A program made the position numbers and the translations under genes. This document shows, piece by piece, positions 49,361 through 61,969 of a DNA stretch of 64,000 nt. The stretch lies in the NCBI GenBank assembly GCA_023525715.1, contig CM042015.1, positions 90,935,750 to 90,999,749 of the forward strand. Direction: 5' to 3'. Within the stretch, counting starts at the first letter, position 1. Every line of letters starts with the position of its first letter. This DNA comes from Cichorium intybus (lineage: Eukaryota > Streptophyta > Magnoliopsida > Asterales > Asteraceae). The notes beneath the pieces were generated by a model, which had not been told where the DNA came from, did no database searches, and saw nothing but the letters and a program-made list of their open reading frames with translations.

Positions 49361-52300
49361 ATGGCAGGAAACAATGGTGAAAAGGATGGACAGGTCACCC
49401 TCCACTATCTGATGTTGTCAAGAACGAATTATGCTGCATGGGCGATCAAGATGAAAGTGTTCATGCAAGCCCAAGGTGTGTGGGATGCTGTTGAGCCACG
49501 AACAACAAACACGGTAGTAGATGTGAAGAAAGACAAGATGGCTCTCGCGGCCATCTATCAGAGCATTCCAGAAGATTTGCTACTTGGATTGGCAGAAAAG
49601 AAAACATCCAAGCAAGCATGGGAAGCCTTGAAGACACAGTTTATGGGAGAAGAAAGAGTGAGGACCGCTAGAATTCAAACTCTAAAGGCTGAGTTTGAAT
49701 CACTGAACATGAAGGAATCAGAAGGAGTGGATGAGTTCGCTGTGAAGGTGAACAATATCGTGAGTACCATGCGAGCATTGGGAGACACGGTGGAGGAGTC
49801 ATATGTGGTAAAGAAGTTGTTAAGGGCAGTACCAAGCAAATTTCTCCAAATCGCCTCAACACTTGAGCAATTTGGAGATCTAGACAATATGACAGTGGAA
49901 GAAGTGATCGGAAGGCTCAAAGCACATGAAGAACGAATGAGAGGCCATGGTGATAGTGATGATCGAAAACTTCTCTTGACACACCAAGAGTGGTCAGAGA
50001 GAAATAAGAAGAAGGGAGAAGGTGACTCCAAGTCTAAATCAAATCGTGGCGGATTTGGAGGTTCGCGAGGCAGAGGCAGAGGAAGAGGAGGAAACAGCAG
50101 TGGTCGTGGTGGTCGTAGTAGTCGTGGCAGAGGTGGATCCCACTACCAGAAAGATGGAGGTCGTAGCACTTTAAATAATCAAGATAAAAGTAGGGTCCAA
50201 TGCTACAATTGTCAAGAATTCGGCCACTATGCAGCAGAATGTACAAACCCAAGACGTGAAAGAAGACAAGAAAACAACTTGATTCGCGAACAAGATGTCA
50301 ATGAGCCAGCACTATTGTTAGCTTCGTTTGACAATGGTGAAGTTTCCTTAAATGAAGAAAATGTATTCCCAGAGTTGAAAAAACGGGATGATGAGGTGAA
50401 GCGATCAAGTATCTGGTATCTCGACACAGGAGCCAGTAATCACATGACCGGTGATAAAGATAAGTTTCGTGACTTGAATCAGACTGTTCATGGCTACGTG
50501 AAGTTTGGAAACGAATCAAAGGTAAAGATCGAAGGCAAAGGTTCAGTCGTATTTCAATGTAAGAATGGTGAACATCGAAAGCTTAATGAAGTCTATTACA
50601 TTCCAGACTTATGTAGCAACATCATAAGTTTGGGACAGTTAGCAGAGGGTGGTGATGAAATCACGATCAAAGATCCATTCTTATGGGTCCGTGAAGCAAC
50701 AGGGAAGTTGTTGATGAAGGTTAGAAGATCTCCAAATCGACTGTACAAGATAGAGTTGGAAGAAGTCAATTCGATGTGTCTAACCGCTCGAATAGGTGAT
50801 CCAACGTGGTTGTGGCATATGAGAATGGGTCATATAAATTTTAATTCAATGAAATACATGGCGGAGAAGAAGCTGGTTGAAGGAATGCCAAAACTAAACA
50901 TTCCTCAACAACCTTGTGAAGGGTGCCTCGTGGGAAAACAGACAAGGAGTCCATTCCCTACACACACGAATTATAGAGCAAAGAAGAAGCTTGAACTAAT
51001 TCATGGCGATTTATGCGGCCCAGTATCACCCCCTACACCATCTGGCAATAGGTACTTTATGTTGTTAGTTGATGACTATAGCAGAGTTATGTGGGTTTAT
51101 CTGCTAAAGACAAAAGATGAAGCTCTTCAAGTCTTTAAGAACTTCAGGAGCTTAGTAGAAGTTGAAACCGGGGAGAAAATGAAAGTTTTCAGAATTGATC
51201 GTGGTGGTGAATTTCTGTCGAAAGAATTCACCACATACTGCAAGGAAACAGGGTTGGAGAGACATTACACATCCCCATATTCTCCACAACAAAATGGGGT
51301 GGTGGAGAGAAGAAATCGAACGGTATTGGAGATGGTTAGGTGTAATTTGAAAACCATGAAAATGCCTGACACGTTATGGGGTGAAGCTGTGAATCACTCT
51401 GTTTATGTTCTAAACAGAGCTCACACGAAAGCATTGAAAGACACAACTCCATACGAAATGTGGACAGGGAGAAAGCCACATGTTGAACATCTTAGGGTGT
51501 TTGGTTGTGTTGCACATATGAAAGTCTCCAAAGGCCACCTAACAAAACTAGATGAAAGAAGTAAGCGATTGGTTCATCTGGGAGTTGAGAAGGGATCAAA
51601 GGCATATAGATTGGTTGATCCGGACACTGGAAAGATATATGTGAGTAGAGATGTGGTTTTCGAAGAACAAGAAGGTTGGGTGTGGGAGAAGAGTTCAAAA
51701 ATTAAAGCCACACCAGGTATGAGCTTCACCGTCGAAGGTTTTAACCTAGACGACTTGTACAATGAAGATTCTGATTCGGAACCACGAACACCGGAACAAA
51801 ATCTTGGGTCTCCACAAAGTGACAGTGATCAGACCGAAGAAAGTTTCCAGCCCATAAACTCTCCACAAGACTCCCCGATAAACTCACAAAATATACCCAT
51901 CAACTTATCGGATACACCCAATTCACCGATCACCCAAGATTCCCCAATTCCGTCTCCAAGCTCCGCCTCAAGCTCCACAGGCGGTGGTGCTCCCAAACGA
52001 TTCCGCTTATTCACAGACTTATACGACCAAACTGAAGAAATTGAAGAATTAATGATGATTCGCAATGATGACGAGCCAGTATTGTACACGGAAGCAAGTA
52101 AGAGAAAAGTGTGGATTGAAGCTATGAATGCTGAATTAGCATCAATTGAGAAGAACAAGACTTGGAGTTTGGTCGATCTCCCTAAGGATCTCAAAGCTAT
52201 AGGGTTAAAATGGGTGTACAAAGTGAAACGAGATCCAAGCGGAAAGATTGTGAAGTACAAAGCAAGGCTTGTGGCAAAAGGGTATGTCCAAAAACGAGGA

Positions 52301-53602
52301 GTTGATTATGACGAAGTCTATGCACCAGTGGCCGGGATCGAAACCGTACGCGTCATCCTAGCTCTCGCAGGCTCAAATGGATGGTGTGTACATCATCTTG
52401 ACGTAAAATCAGCTTTTCTGAATGGTACTCTGGAAGAAGAGGTGTACGTGTCTCAACCTGAAGGGTACACGAAGAAGGATGAAATCAATAAAGTGTACAA
52501 GCTATCAAAAGCATTGTACGGTCTAAAACAAGCACCAAGGGCATGGAATGCTTGCTTAGATAAGTATTTGAAAAGCTTGGGGTTTGCCAGATGTGCTCAA
52601 GAATACTCTGTTTACACGAAGAAGGAAGGTGAAAATGTCTTAATCATCGGAGTTTATGTTGATGATTTATTAGTAACTGGAAGTTGTCACAAAAGTATTC
52701 AAGCTTTCAAAACAGATATGAAAGCCAAGTTTGAGATGAGTGATCTTGGACTTCTAACCTATTATTTGGGAATTGAGGTGAGCCAAAAGGAAACACGTAT
52801 AACACTGAAGCAAGAAGCTTACGCCAAAAGCATCTTAAAGAAGACTCGAATGATGAACTGCAACCCCACTAAGAGTCCAATGGAGCACAAACTGAAGCTC
52901 ACCAAAGAAGGAGAAGGAGAATTAGTGAACCCCACCGAGTATAGAAGTATAGTCGGAGGTTTAAGATACTTGACTAATACACGTCCTGATATCTCATTTG
53001 CAGTCGGAGTAGTTAGTCGGTTCATGGAGAAGCCAACTGAACAGCATCTACAAGCAGTAAAGGGAATACTAAGATATGTGAAAGGCACTCTCGATCATGG
53101 TTTGACTTACACGAAAGGAGAAAGTAGAGTAAAAGTCACAGGTTACTCAGATAGCGATCTAGCAAACGATGTGAATGACAGGAAAAGCACATGAGGAATG
53201 GCATTCTATGTGAATGGTAATTTGGTCGCGTGGGCATCTCAGAAACAGAGAGTTGTGGCATTGTCCTCATGTGAAGCAGAATTTATGGCTGCAACTCAGG
53301 CAGCTTGTGAAGGTATCTGGTTGCGCCGACTCCTGACTGAGATAACAAAACAAAAGGTACCACCTGTTACCTTGTTTGTTGACAATCAATCAGCATTAGA
53401 TCTGATGAAGAATCCAGTGTTCCATGGGCGTAGCAAACATATAGATATACGTTATCACTTCATTAGAGAATGTGTTGAAAATGGAGAGATTACAGTACAT
53501 CATGTTTGTAGTAAGGAGCAAAAGGCAGATATCCTTACTAAAGCATTAGCGAAGACAAAACACGAAGAGATGAGAATCTTGATTGGAGTCAAGAAGGTTT
53601 GA
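49361..53602 (+). pseudogene. Copia-3 gag-pol, one nonsense codon in RNase H
   Basis: The likely start is the ATG at 49361 (MAGNNGEKDGQV); an in-frame ATG at 49334 is an alternative. Gag has WAIKMKVFMQAQGVWDAVEP and a CCHC knuckle, CYNCQEFGHYAAEC (about 50200). The protease reads LDTGASNHMTG. Integrase has HMRMGH, CEGCLVGKQ, HGDLCGP, RIDRGGEF and NGVVERRNRT. RT has YGLKQAPRAW and YVDDLLVTGS. RNase H starts YSDSDLANDVNDRKST, where TGA (53192-53194) interrupts it. It resumes at 53198 with SCEAEF and SKHIDIRYH and ends at 53602. Everything up to mid RNase H can still be translated, so only the last about 135 residues are lost. Confidence 0.95.
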
Positions 53603-53625
53603 AGATTCTGAATTAAGGGGGAAAA

Positions 53626-53846
53626 TGATATTTAATAATTCAGAAATTTCAATGGTTTCTAGATGCTTACATAAGTGCTTACCACATCTTGTGTTAGATT
53701 TCTGGAAGTTTGAAGCATTCAAAGTCAAATAAATGTTTTTAAATTAGTTGGTAGGTAATAAACTTGGCTATAAATAGCCATGCAAGAACTTGAAACATTG
53801 TACCACTCCTCAGTTAATTAATAAACACTCCTCCTTCTTCCCAATA
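53626..53846 (+). repeat. Copia-3 3' LTR
   Basis: 221 bp, identical to the 5' LTR except for one extra G (TTTCTGGAAG against TTTCTGAAG). Confidence 0.95.
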
Positions 53847-54410
53847 GAACAAAACAAAGACCAAACCGATTGACATGAACGAACTTTTCAACTATGTCGA
53901 ATCATTCCTCTACTGAATTATTCGAATTATCGATAACAACGGCGACTTTTAGATGATAACAGTTGGTTGCAACTTGTAGAGGCTGCCTCTAAGCATGTTG
54001 ATTGCTTTCGATTTGACGCATAATCATTCTTACAGTAAAAAAATGGTGTTTCTACGACACTTTGCATAGTTTTTTACACTCGATCACTAATGGTTGTCTA
54101 CAAGCAAGCGAAGAACACTGTTTCAACAGTGTAGAAGCCTCTTTTTGGACCTCGGAAGTCCATTGACAAATTCATTAATTACTTGCTTCAGTGTCAATAA
54201 TGGAATCGCCGGCTTCGATTTGGCCGGAGAAGATGACATTACGGGAAGGTCGGGATTAGGGCATGTAACTTTTGAATAACCGTAAAAAAGAAATTGGGTT
54301 GACAAAGTAAATTTATTAAATCACCCCTTTTTGGTAAATAGTTTGAAAACTCTTTGGTCAAAAACTCTTTACTAATCTTTTGTTCCAAAAATAGCAGCAT
54401 CTCATAACCT

Positions 54411-55181
54411 AGATGAAAATAATGCTACTTACTAATAAACACAGTGTTTATATTTTAAAATCTAATTAATTTAGTTTATTGTTACGTTTTATTATAATGT
54501 ATCTATTAATACATGATTTAATCTTGGAACTATAAATTGCAAAAATAGTCGAACCCGATTGGAACTATAAATCTTGGACATTCTTGAGACTGGGATTTAG
54601 GCCAAGTAAATGGTTATGAGATTTTTTTTTCTAAAAATTTTTGTGGGTTTATACATGCGTGATTACCCGATCTCATTTACCTGATTCTGAATCATTTATA
54701 AATTTATAAAACTTATAATTTTATTATTATATATATGCTTGCTTAAAATATAGGAAGTTTGCTATATAATAACCGTCACATCCTAATAAACGATATTGAC
54801 ATAAAATACCTAATATTTTATGTTATGATTCGTATTAGTTTATCATGAAATTCATATAACTTTAAATTTTGTATGGTGATAATTATATTTATGTAAAATT
54901 TGTTAGATATTAAACTTGCTGATGTTGTTGGAAATCGGAATTACTAAAAAAAATTCAAGTCATTTTCGGATAAGATTGTGATTGAGTTTTAGGTAACAAA
55001 ATTTCTAACAATTAAATTTTAACCTATTAAGATCATAAAACGGGATATCAGAAACCCGATGATATATCCGTAAACCTGTTGATTATTTACCAACCAGATA
55101 TTTAATGGGATGAGACAAAATTTGAAATGTGATTTTATAATTGGATATGTGACGTGGATCACTGATACCCACTACTCAGTC
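54411..55181. other. AT-rich interval without a gene
   Basis: No supported ORF, RNA gene or repeat array seen. Confidence 0.5.
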
Positions 55182-55503
55182 TTAGGCTATGAGGAATACC
55201 TCACTTGGTTCCCACATCAAAAGTGCTGCCACGTCACCGATACGTCATCCCACTTGCTTACCACACCACCAAGGAAATACCCACCACTCCACATCATCTA
55301 ATTATTTATTTTTTGATTTATTTTTAATAGAACCCCAATTTTTTTTTTGATTTAATTTAAATAAAAACATAAATTAAAATCCTAAAAATTAAAATTTCAT
55401 TAAATAAAAACATTACAATTCCTAAAAATTAAAATTACAACCGTAAAAATTAAAAACGACATGACTAGAAAATTTAAAATTACGAAAATAACAGCTAAAA
55501 ACG

Positions 55504-56781
55504 CTACTCGTCGTCGTCGTCGTCGTGTTCCATCCGAGTTTCGTATATATGCTCCGTCAAATCGTGGCGAAGATTGCCGTGCGTTTCCTTGCTATGTATT
55601 TCCATAACACGTGCAAAGTATTGGGGACTACCGGGTACAAATTGTTGGTGCGGATTTGCGGCGTCGTGCGGATTATACATACATATTGCCCGGCCTTTTT
55701 CTTCTATTATCATATTGTGTAATATGATACACGCGTACATAATGTTCGCTATTTTGTCTTTATCCCATGCGCGTGATGGATATTTGATAATATGAAACCT
55801 TTTCTTCAAAACCCCAAAAGCTCTCTCGACGTCCTTCCTTGCCGATTCTTGGGCCGCTTTAAACAATTTTCATTTTTCATCGACCGGATGTTGATAAGCT
55901 TTGACAAACGTCGCATACTCAGGATATATCTCATCCACAAGATAGTAACCGTGTTTATATTCATTCCCGTTCACCACAAACGGACAATCGGGCGCCTTGC
56001 CGGTTAAAATATCATTGAAAATAGGCGACTCATTAAGCACGTTTATGTCGTTGTTTGACCCGGCCACTCCAAAAAACGCATGCCAAATCCATAGATCATG
56101 CGATGCGACCGCTTCTAGCATCATCGTTGGCACTCCGTGATCGCCCCGCGTAAACTGTCCACGCCATGCACCTGGACAGTTCTCCCACGCCCAATGTGTG
56201 CAATCAAGACTACCGAGCATTCCCGTGAACCCGTGTGCTGCATGATGGGCTTGGTATAATTCTTCGACATCACTCTTAGTCGGCCTACGCAAATATATGT
56301 CCCCGTAAAGCTCGATAAGACATTCGGCAAACAAATAAGTATACTCGCGGGATGTTCTATCGGCCATCTTTATATAGTCGTCTGTTGAGTCCGAAGTCTG
56401 GCCCGTCGCTATAAGCCGAAGTGCGGCTGATACTTTCTGGTACGTGCTAAACCCCCTTCTACCTCTACCATCCCACCCCAATCGCCATTCTTCGTAATTC
56501 TCATCTAAATCGTTACACAAACGAAGGACAAGCGATTTGTTTAAACGAAAGCGTCTCTTGAATTGTTTATCATCATACAAACAATCTTCCGCAAAGTAAT
56601 CACGTACCAGAAGCTCGTGTGCAGCCGCTCGATCTCGGTTTATCGTCTTTCTCGTCTTTTTAACGGAAGCTTCTCTTTTCCGACGGCAGTACCGAGCTAT
56701 CCCAGTCACAAGGACCGGAAAAAACGCCTCATCATCGGATGACGATGAACCATCTTCATCATGATAATGTAAATCATCCAT
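55504..56781 (-). pseudogene. HARBI1-type DDE transposase, single nonsense codon
   Basis: A plant ALP1/HARBI1-like nuclease that would cut the element ends, normally with a Myb-like partner. The ATG is at 56781. The N-terminus is acidic and followed by a basic stretch (residues 31-50). The helical region (FSTYQKVSAALRLIATGQTSD) precedes DDE motifs: Asp193 in GSLDCTHWAW, Asp283 in YYLVDEIYP and Glu319 in RKDVERAFGVL. Codon 304 is TGA (55872-55870) between the second Asp and the Glu, in the context DEK-stop-KLFK, compatible with a CGA to TGA transition. The rest of the frame is open to an acidic DDDDDE end, so decay has only begun. Confidence 0.93.
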
Positions 56782-56836
56782 TTTTTATAGAGAATTTGTT
56801 GGTTTTTTGATAGTGTAATTGTTTAAATGAGAGATG

Positions 56837-56957
<121 letters not shown>

Positions 56958-57178
56958 AAAAATCTGAAAAATTTATTTTTTTTTTAAATCCACAACGGTC
57001 ACCAACGGCTACATCCCGATGCAAACGGTCAAAAAATTTTCGCGTGAGTCTACGTTGATCAACCCACGGCTGGCCACATCCACGCCACCCACGCGAGAGG
57101 GGGGCGGTGTGCCACGCCGTGGGTGGTGTCCACATCATCCCCACGCCGCTCCCGTGGTACGTATTCCTCACAGCCTTA

Positions 57179-58532
<1,354 letters not shown>

Positions 58533-58934
58533 ATGGGATCGAATGTGGTCGTTGAGTTACACTTCAAAGGAATCTTCAGTCGGGAATCGTTTGGCTACAT
58601 AAATGGCATGCAGCAGTACCTAGACGATGTTGATTTTGCGGGGATGGTTTTGAAGGAATGTATCGAGTTCCTTGAAAGGTTTGCTCAAAGGGAATGCAAG
58701 AACCTGTACTATTGTCTACCGGAGCATGACGTACCTTATGGGTTGCGTTTAATTTTCGATGAGATGGAGTATGTGGACTTCATAGAGGTTTTATACCACT
58801 GTGGAGTTCTACTGCCAATTTACATGGATCATGAAGGCGTTATCATACATGACTGGATAGATGAGGACGATGAAGGAGTTATTAGTCTCGATGAGGAAAA
58901 TTGTGGTAGAGTTATTGTTGGATTAGGTGTCTAA
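58533..58934 (+). CDS. PB1-like N-terminal domain fragment of a MULE transposase-type protein
   Basis: 133 codons from an ATG in good context (AACCATGG). The fold pattern (VVELHFKGIFSRE, then YLDDVDFAGMVLKECIEFLE, then LYYCLPEHDVPYGLRLIFDE) matches the PB1-like N-terminal domain of plant SWIM/MuDR-type MULE proteins. An acidic tail follows (DWIDEDDEGVISLDEENCG). The normal protein continues with the DDE and SWIM domains. Here the frame stops and Copia-4 begins within a few bases, so this is a truncated gene or an N-terminal relic. No other part of the protein is found in the window. Confidence 0.55.
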   Translation: MGSNVVVELHFKGIFSRESFGYINGMQQYLDDVDFAGMVLKECIEFLERFAQRECKNLYYCLPEHDVPYGLRLIFDEMEYVDFIEVLYHCGVLLPIYMDHEGVIIHDWIDEDDEGVISLDEENCGRVIVGLGV

Positions 58935-58937
58935 GCC

Positions 58938-59653
58938 ATGACTTATAATTTGTATTTACCTAATTAATAGAAGCAAAGTCCATTTGGGTTGCCCTCATAG
59001 CTGGAGGTTTGGTAGAAAGTTCGGTAGAGAGAAAGGTTGATTTATTATGTGATTAATAAATCAACAGGAATTAAAAATATGGTTTGTTAATATATTAAAG
59101 TGATAATATATTAATTAGAAACTATATTGATTGGTTAATAATTAATCAGGAGTTAATTGGATTAATTTCTGTGGGATTAATTGGATTAACCAAGAGGACA
59201 GGGGCTAAAGTTGTACCAACTCAATAGTTGAATTGGCACGCGCGGCGCGCCAAAGCATGGGCCGCGGCACGCGTACAAATAATCCGGAAAATGGCTTAGA
59301 GATAGGATTTATCTCTGTTTGAAAGTCAAACGAGGTTTATCTCTAAGGGTCATTTGGTTGCCTATAAATAGGGACCCCTGGACCTCATTATCAGTTGCTC
59401 ATTCTTCAATTCTCTCTGGAATTTTTGTGACCTTCCTCTGGCTCCCTGGGTGTGATCTCATTTGAGGCAGGACACTTGTGCTGTTTAGCTTCAAGATTAA
59501 AACTAAAGGTTAGTTTTTCTGATTTATTTCTTTTAGTTAATTTTTGTTTGGCCTTTAGGAATTAGTTACATGTTCAAAGTAAGAAAACATAGATCTTCAT
59601 AGGTTGCATGTGAACTTAGGTTATTTAGTTCATGGTTTGCAGAAATCCTTTCA
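58938..59653 (+). repeat. Copia-4 5' LTR (left boundary estimated)
   Basis: TATAAATA at 59364-59371 inside GCCTATAAATAGGG. The right boundary is set by the primer site. The left boundary is a guess, because the second LTR is not in the window. Confidence 0.65.
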
Positions 59654-59654
59654 G

Positions 59655-59666
59655 TGGTATCAGAGC
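59655..59666 (+). promoter_or_regulatory. Copia-4 primer-binding site
   Basis: TGGTATCAGAGC, complementary to the initiator-Met tRNA 3' end. Confidence 0.9.
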
Positions 59667-60541
59667 ATTTGGTTGTTTTCTTATTGAATTGCTGTAATAG
59701 TTTTCCTAAAATTAGGGTTTAAAGTTTATAAATCATTTTTGGGCCTGAATCGATTTAGGGTTTGTTTTTTTTAGAAACCCTATTCCCTCCCCTGGTAATT
59801 TTCGAAAATTGGCATTAGGGTTTTGGAAGGTTTTCTATTTTTGGTAACTTTAATTGGTTAATTAATTGGATAACCTTAAACCCAATTTTTGAATTTCGGT
59901 AATTAGGGGTTTAAGATAGGTTTAAATTGATTTGATTAATTTGGAAAAACCTATCTACATTTGAATTAATTTAATTAATTATTTAATTAAAAGATAACTC
60001 AAGGGATTTAATTTAATTTTAATTTAATGGTTAAATTTCGAAAATTAAAGGATAAATCCTAAATATTTTAAAAGGTTTAAAATATCTAGATTTAATTAAT
60101 TTAATTAATAGTTTAATTAAAAGATGAATTAAATCGAATTTAAAGGTTTAATTTAATTTGAAGTTTAATAGGTAAATTTCAAGAAATTAAAAGATAAACC
60201 AGGAATATTTTAAAAGGGTTTAAAATACATCTTATATATATTATTAAAAGTTAATACTATATGTATAAGATAAATTGGTTAGTCAAATCATTAGTAGGCC
60301 TCATTCATGAAGCTGGTCTATAAAGTAGGTATAAGGAGACTGCCTATAAAATGGCGGTCTAATGGGTGTTCACTCTCACCCACCGCTCGCCTGATTAGTG
60401 GAGGGTCGTTAGCCGAACAGTTTTGATAGGACCGCTTAATCATTAAAAGTATAATGATCAAAGTATTAGAACCCGTACAAGAATTCCCAATCTAGTTACT
60501 TTAGAAAAAATGTGAATTTGATGCTAACCCATGAAATTGCA

Positions 60542-60617
60542 CATTGCACTTTATGAAACGTTGGTGGAGCGTGTGTGGGTTACCGGCACACCAATGGGGG
60601 TTCATAAAGAGTGACAA
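60542..60617 (+). ncRNA. Conserved-core stem-loop, copy 1 (Copia-4 leader)
   Basis: Core GAGCGTGTGTGG then GTTACCGGCA, enclosed by TTGGTG/CACCAA, then TTTATGAA/TTCATAAA, then CATTG/CAATG. It is structure-like; transcription is not shown. Confidence 0.5.
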
Positions 60618-60624
60618 TGGGTTT

Positions 60625-60696
60625 CTCGAGTGTTATCATTGTTGATGGAGCGTGTGTGGTTAACCGGCACATCAATTTGAGATGATAATTGACCCC
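60625..60696 (+). ncRNA. Conserved-core stem-loop, copy 2 (Copia-4 leader)
   Basis: Core GAGCGTGTGTGG then TTAACCGGCA, enclosed by TTGATG/CATCAA, then TTATCAT/ATGATAA, then TCTCG/CGAGA. Confidence 0.5.
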
Positions 60697-61199
60697 GAGA
60701 GTACCAAGCTAATTTGCATGGTTATTCACACCCGGTTTGTGATCCTGGGCATCCTAGTCACAAACGGTGGGGCATATACGAGATTAAACATGCCATTGAA
60801 CAGTTCAATGAGTCTCACAGATCTAGGAATTTCATTAGACTGAAATTGATAATAGTTATCTACCTTAATGACCACTGTGTTGTGATTACGGCATCCCTCT
60901 TCACAGCATAGTTGGGGTATTTTGGATCCTAGCCTTGTTAAATAATAAATTGGGTAATTATTTAAAAGGATTAATTAAACTAATAAATTCAAATTTTATA
61001 TATGTCTGAAGAAAGTGTCATTCTCCTCCTTCCCCTCCTTCACCCATTTCTGAAAGCTTCAAAAAGCACCTGTTAAATATGGTAAGGCTAACTGGCCTTG
61101 ACTATATGATATGGTTTTGCAATTAGAGAATAGTTCTTAGTTTTGCTGGCGAACCATATCCGACTGAGTGTCCGCTCCCGAACATGACATCACACAGCA

Positions 61200-61960
61200 G
61201 CTTGTGATGAGCATGACTCATTGACTATTGAGTCCAAGGAAGTTGGTTGCCTTATGCTATTGATCATGGACCCCGATTTCCACAGGGATTTAGAATTCCT
61301 GGGGTCAGATAAGTTAGCACAGCTGGTTGAGGAAAGGTTCCGAGAACTAGTTGAAAAAAGGAACGAACTAGGATCTTCAAAGAGCTTGAAGTTGCAAGCT
61401 AGAAGGAAGTAGCACCAGTTTGCATATTCCCAAGATTGAGGGTTACATAGGCGAACAGTATAAAACGGGTTTCCCTTTGTGATCGGGAGTCAAGCATTAG
61501 CTCGACTCGCTGATCTGTTCATCCAGATGAACAGAAAGGGTAACCGGATTAGACAATTGTGGAAATGCATTTGATGTCGACTATGAATGAGTCGTTCATG
61601 GTGAAGCATAGTTCTAATGATTCAGCTACTTCAGGATTGAGTCCAGTTTTAAGGTGTATCAAGAAATGATCCGGATCGTCCGGACTCATTGTTCGATGTT
61701 TCAAACTGGGAATCCATAAGGTGGGACACAGTCACAGAAAGATTGGAAAAATGCTCCAAAGCCAAACCGTTTGGCAAACTCAGTAATATCTTAAAACTCA
61801 GAATACCTGATCCTCATTTCCTTGATACAGGATGTGTTTCTCACATTTGCTCTGTATGCACGGACTCTGTAGGATGCGGGATGTTGTCGCACAGGAGCAT
61901 ATTCGGATTGGATCTGGAGCTCGTGCATTTTTGGAGTTAGGCTAGATATTTGTTCTTGTT
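61200..61960 (+). pseudogene. Copia-4 gag and protease remnants
   Basis: 61221-61412 reads a Gag-core-like helix region (ESKEVGCLMLLIMDPDFH, then LVEERFRELVEKR). Around 61809-61850 a frame reads FLDTGCVSHICSVC, resembling the Copia protease active site D-T-G-x-x-S-H with the Asp kept. Stops and frame changes separate them, and nothing resembling intact integrase or RT is seen downstream. Confidence 0.55.
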
Positions 61961-61969
61961 ATTAGTTTA

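Larger units (their letters stand above)
48554..53846 (+). mobile_element. Copia-3: young LTR retrotransposon
   Basis: 5.29 kb with LTRs 48554-48773 (220 bp) and 53626-53846 (221 bp), which differ only by one inserted G. The target duplication GAACA is perfect (48549-48553 and 53847-53851). The termini are TGATATT...CCAATA (TG...TA instead of TG...CA). The primer site is TGGTATCAGAGC at 48776-48787 and the purine tract AAGGGGGAAAA precedes the 3' LTR. The single gag-pol frame has one nonsense codon. Confidence 0.97.
47940..54400. mobile_element. Inverted-repeat element split by Copia-3
   Basis: The left segment 47950-48045 and the right segment 54310-54400 are inverted relatives sharing TTTTCAAACTATTTACCAAA and a TTACCAAAG-type stretch. 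Without Copia-3 the element is about 1.2 kb. The right part (53852-54300) includes a short coding-looking phrase around 54200 (ATGGAATCGCC), which could be a captured gene fragment. Exact ends, target duplication and superfamily are not resolved. Confidence 0.4.
60337..60800 (+). other. Hairpin-rich leader of Copia-4
   Basis: Successive stems: AGACTGCC/GGCGGTCT (60337-60360); TGGGTG/CACCCA (about 60363-60382); two copies of the conserved-core stem-loop (about 60542-60617 and 60625-60696); and GCATG/CATGC enclosing TTTGTGA/TCACAAA (about 60717-60793). No ORF is supported. These are probably RNA-level structures such as packaging or translation-control elements, but function is inferred. Confidence 0.6.

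Noticed and set aside
55110..55301. 63-codon open frame at the left Harbinger end
   Set aside because: It crosses the transposon terminus at 55185, so it is accidental.
60542..60700. Hammerhead or twister ribozyme in the conserved-core stem-loops
   Set aside because: I do not find CTGATGA plus GAAA or the twister core, so a known self-cleaving class is not supported.
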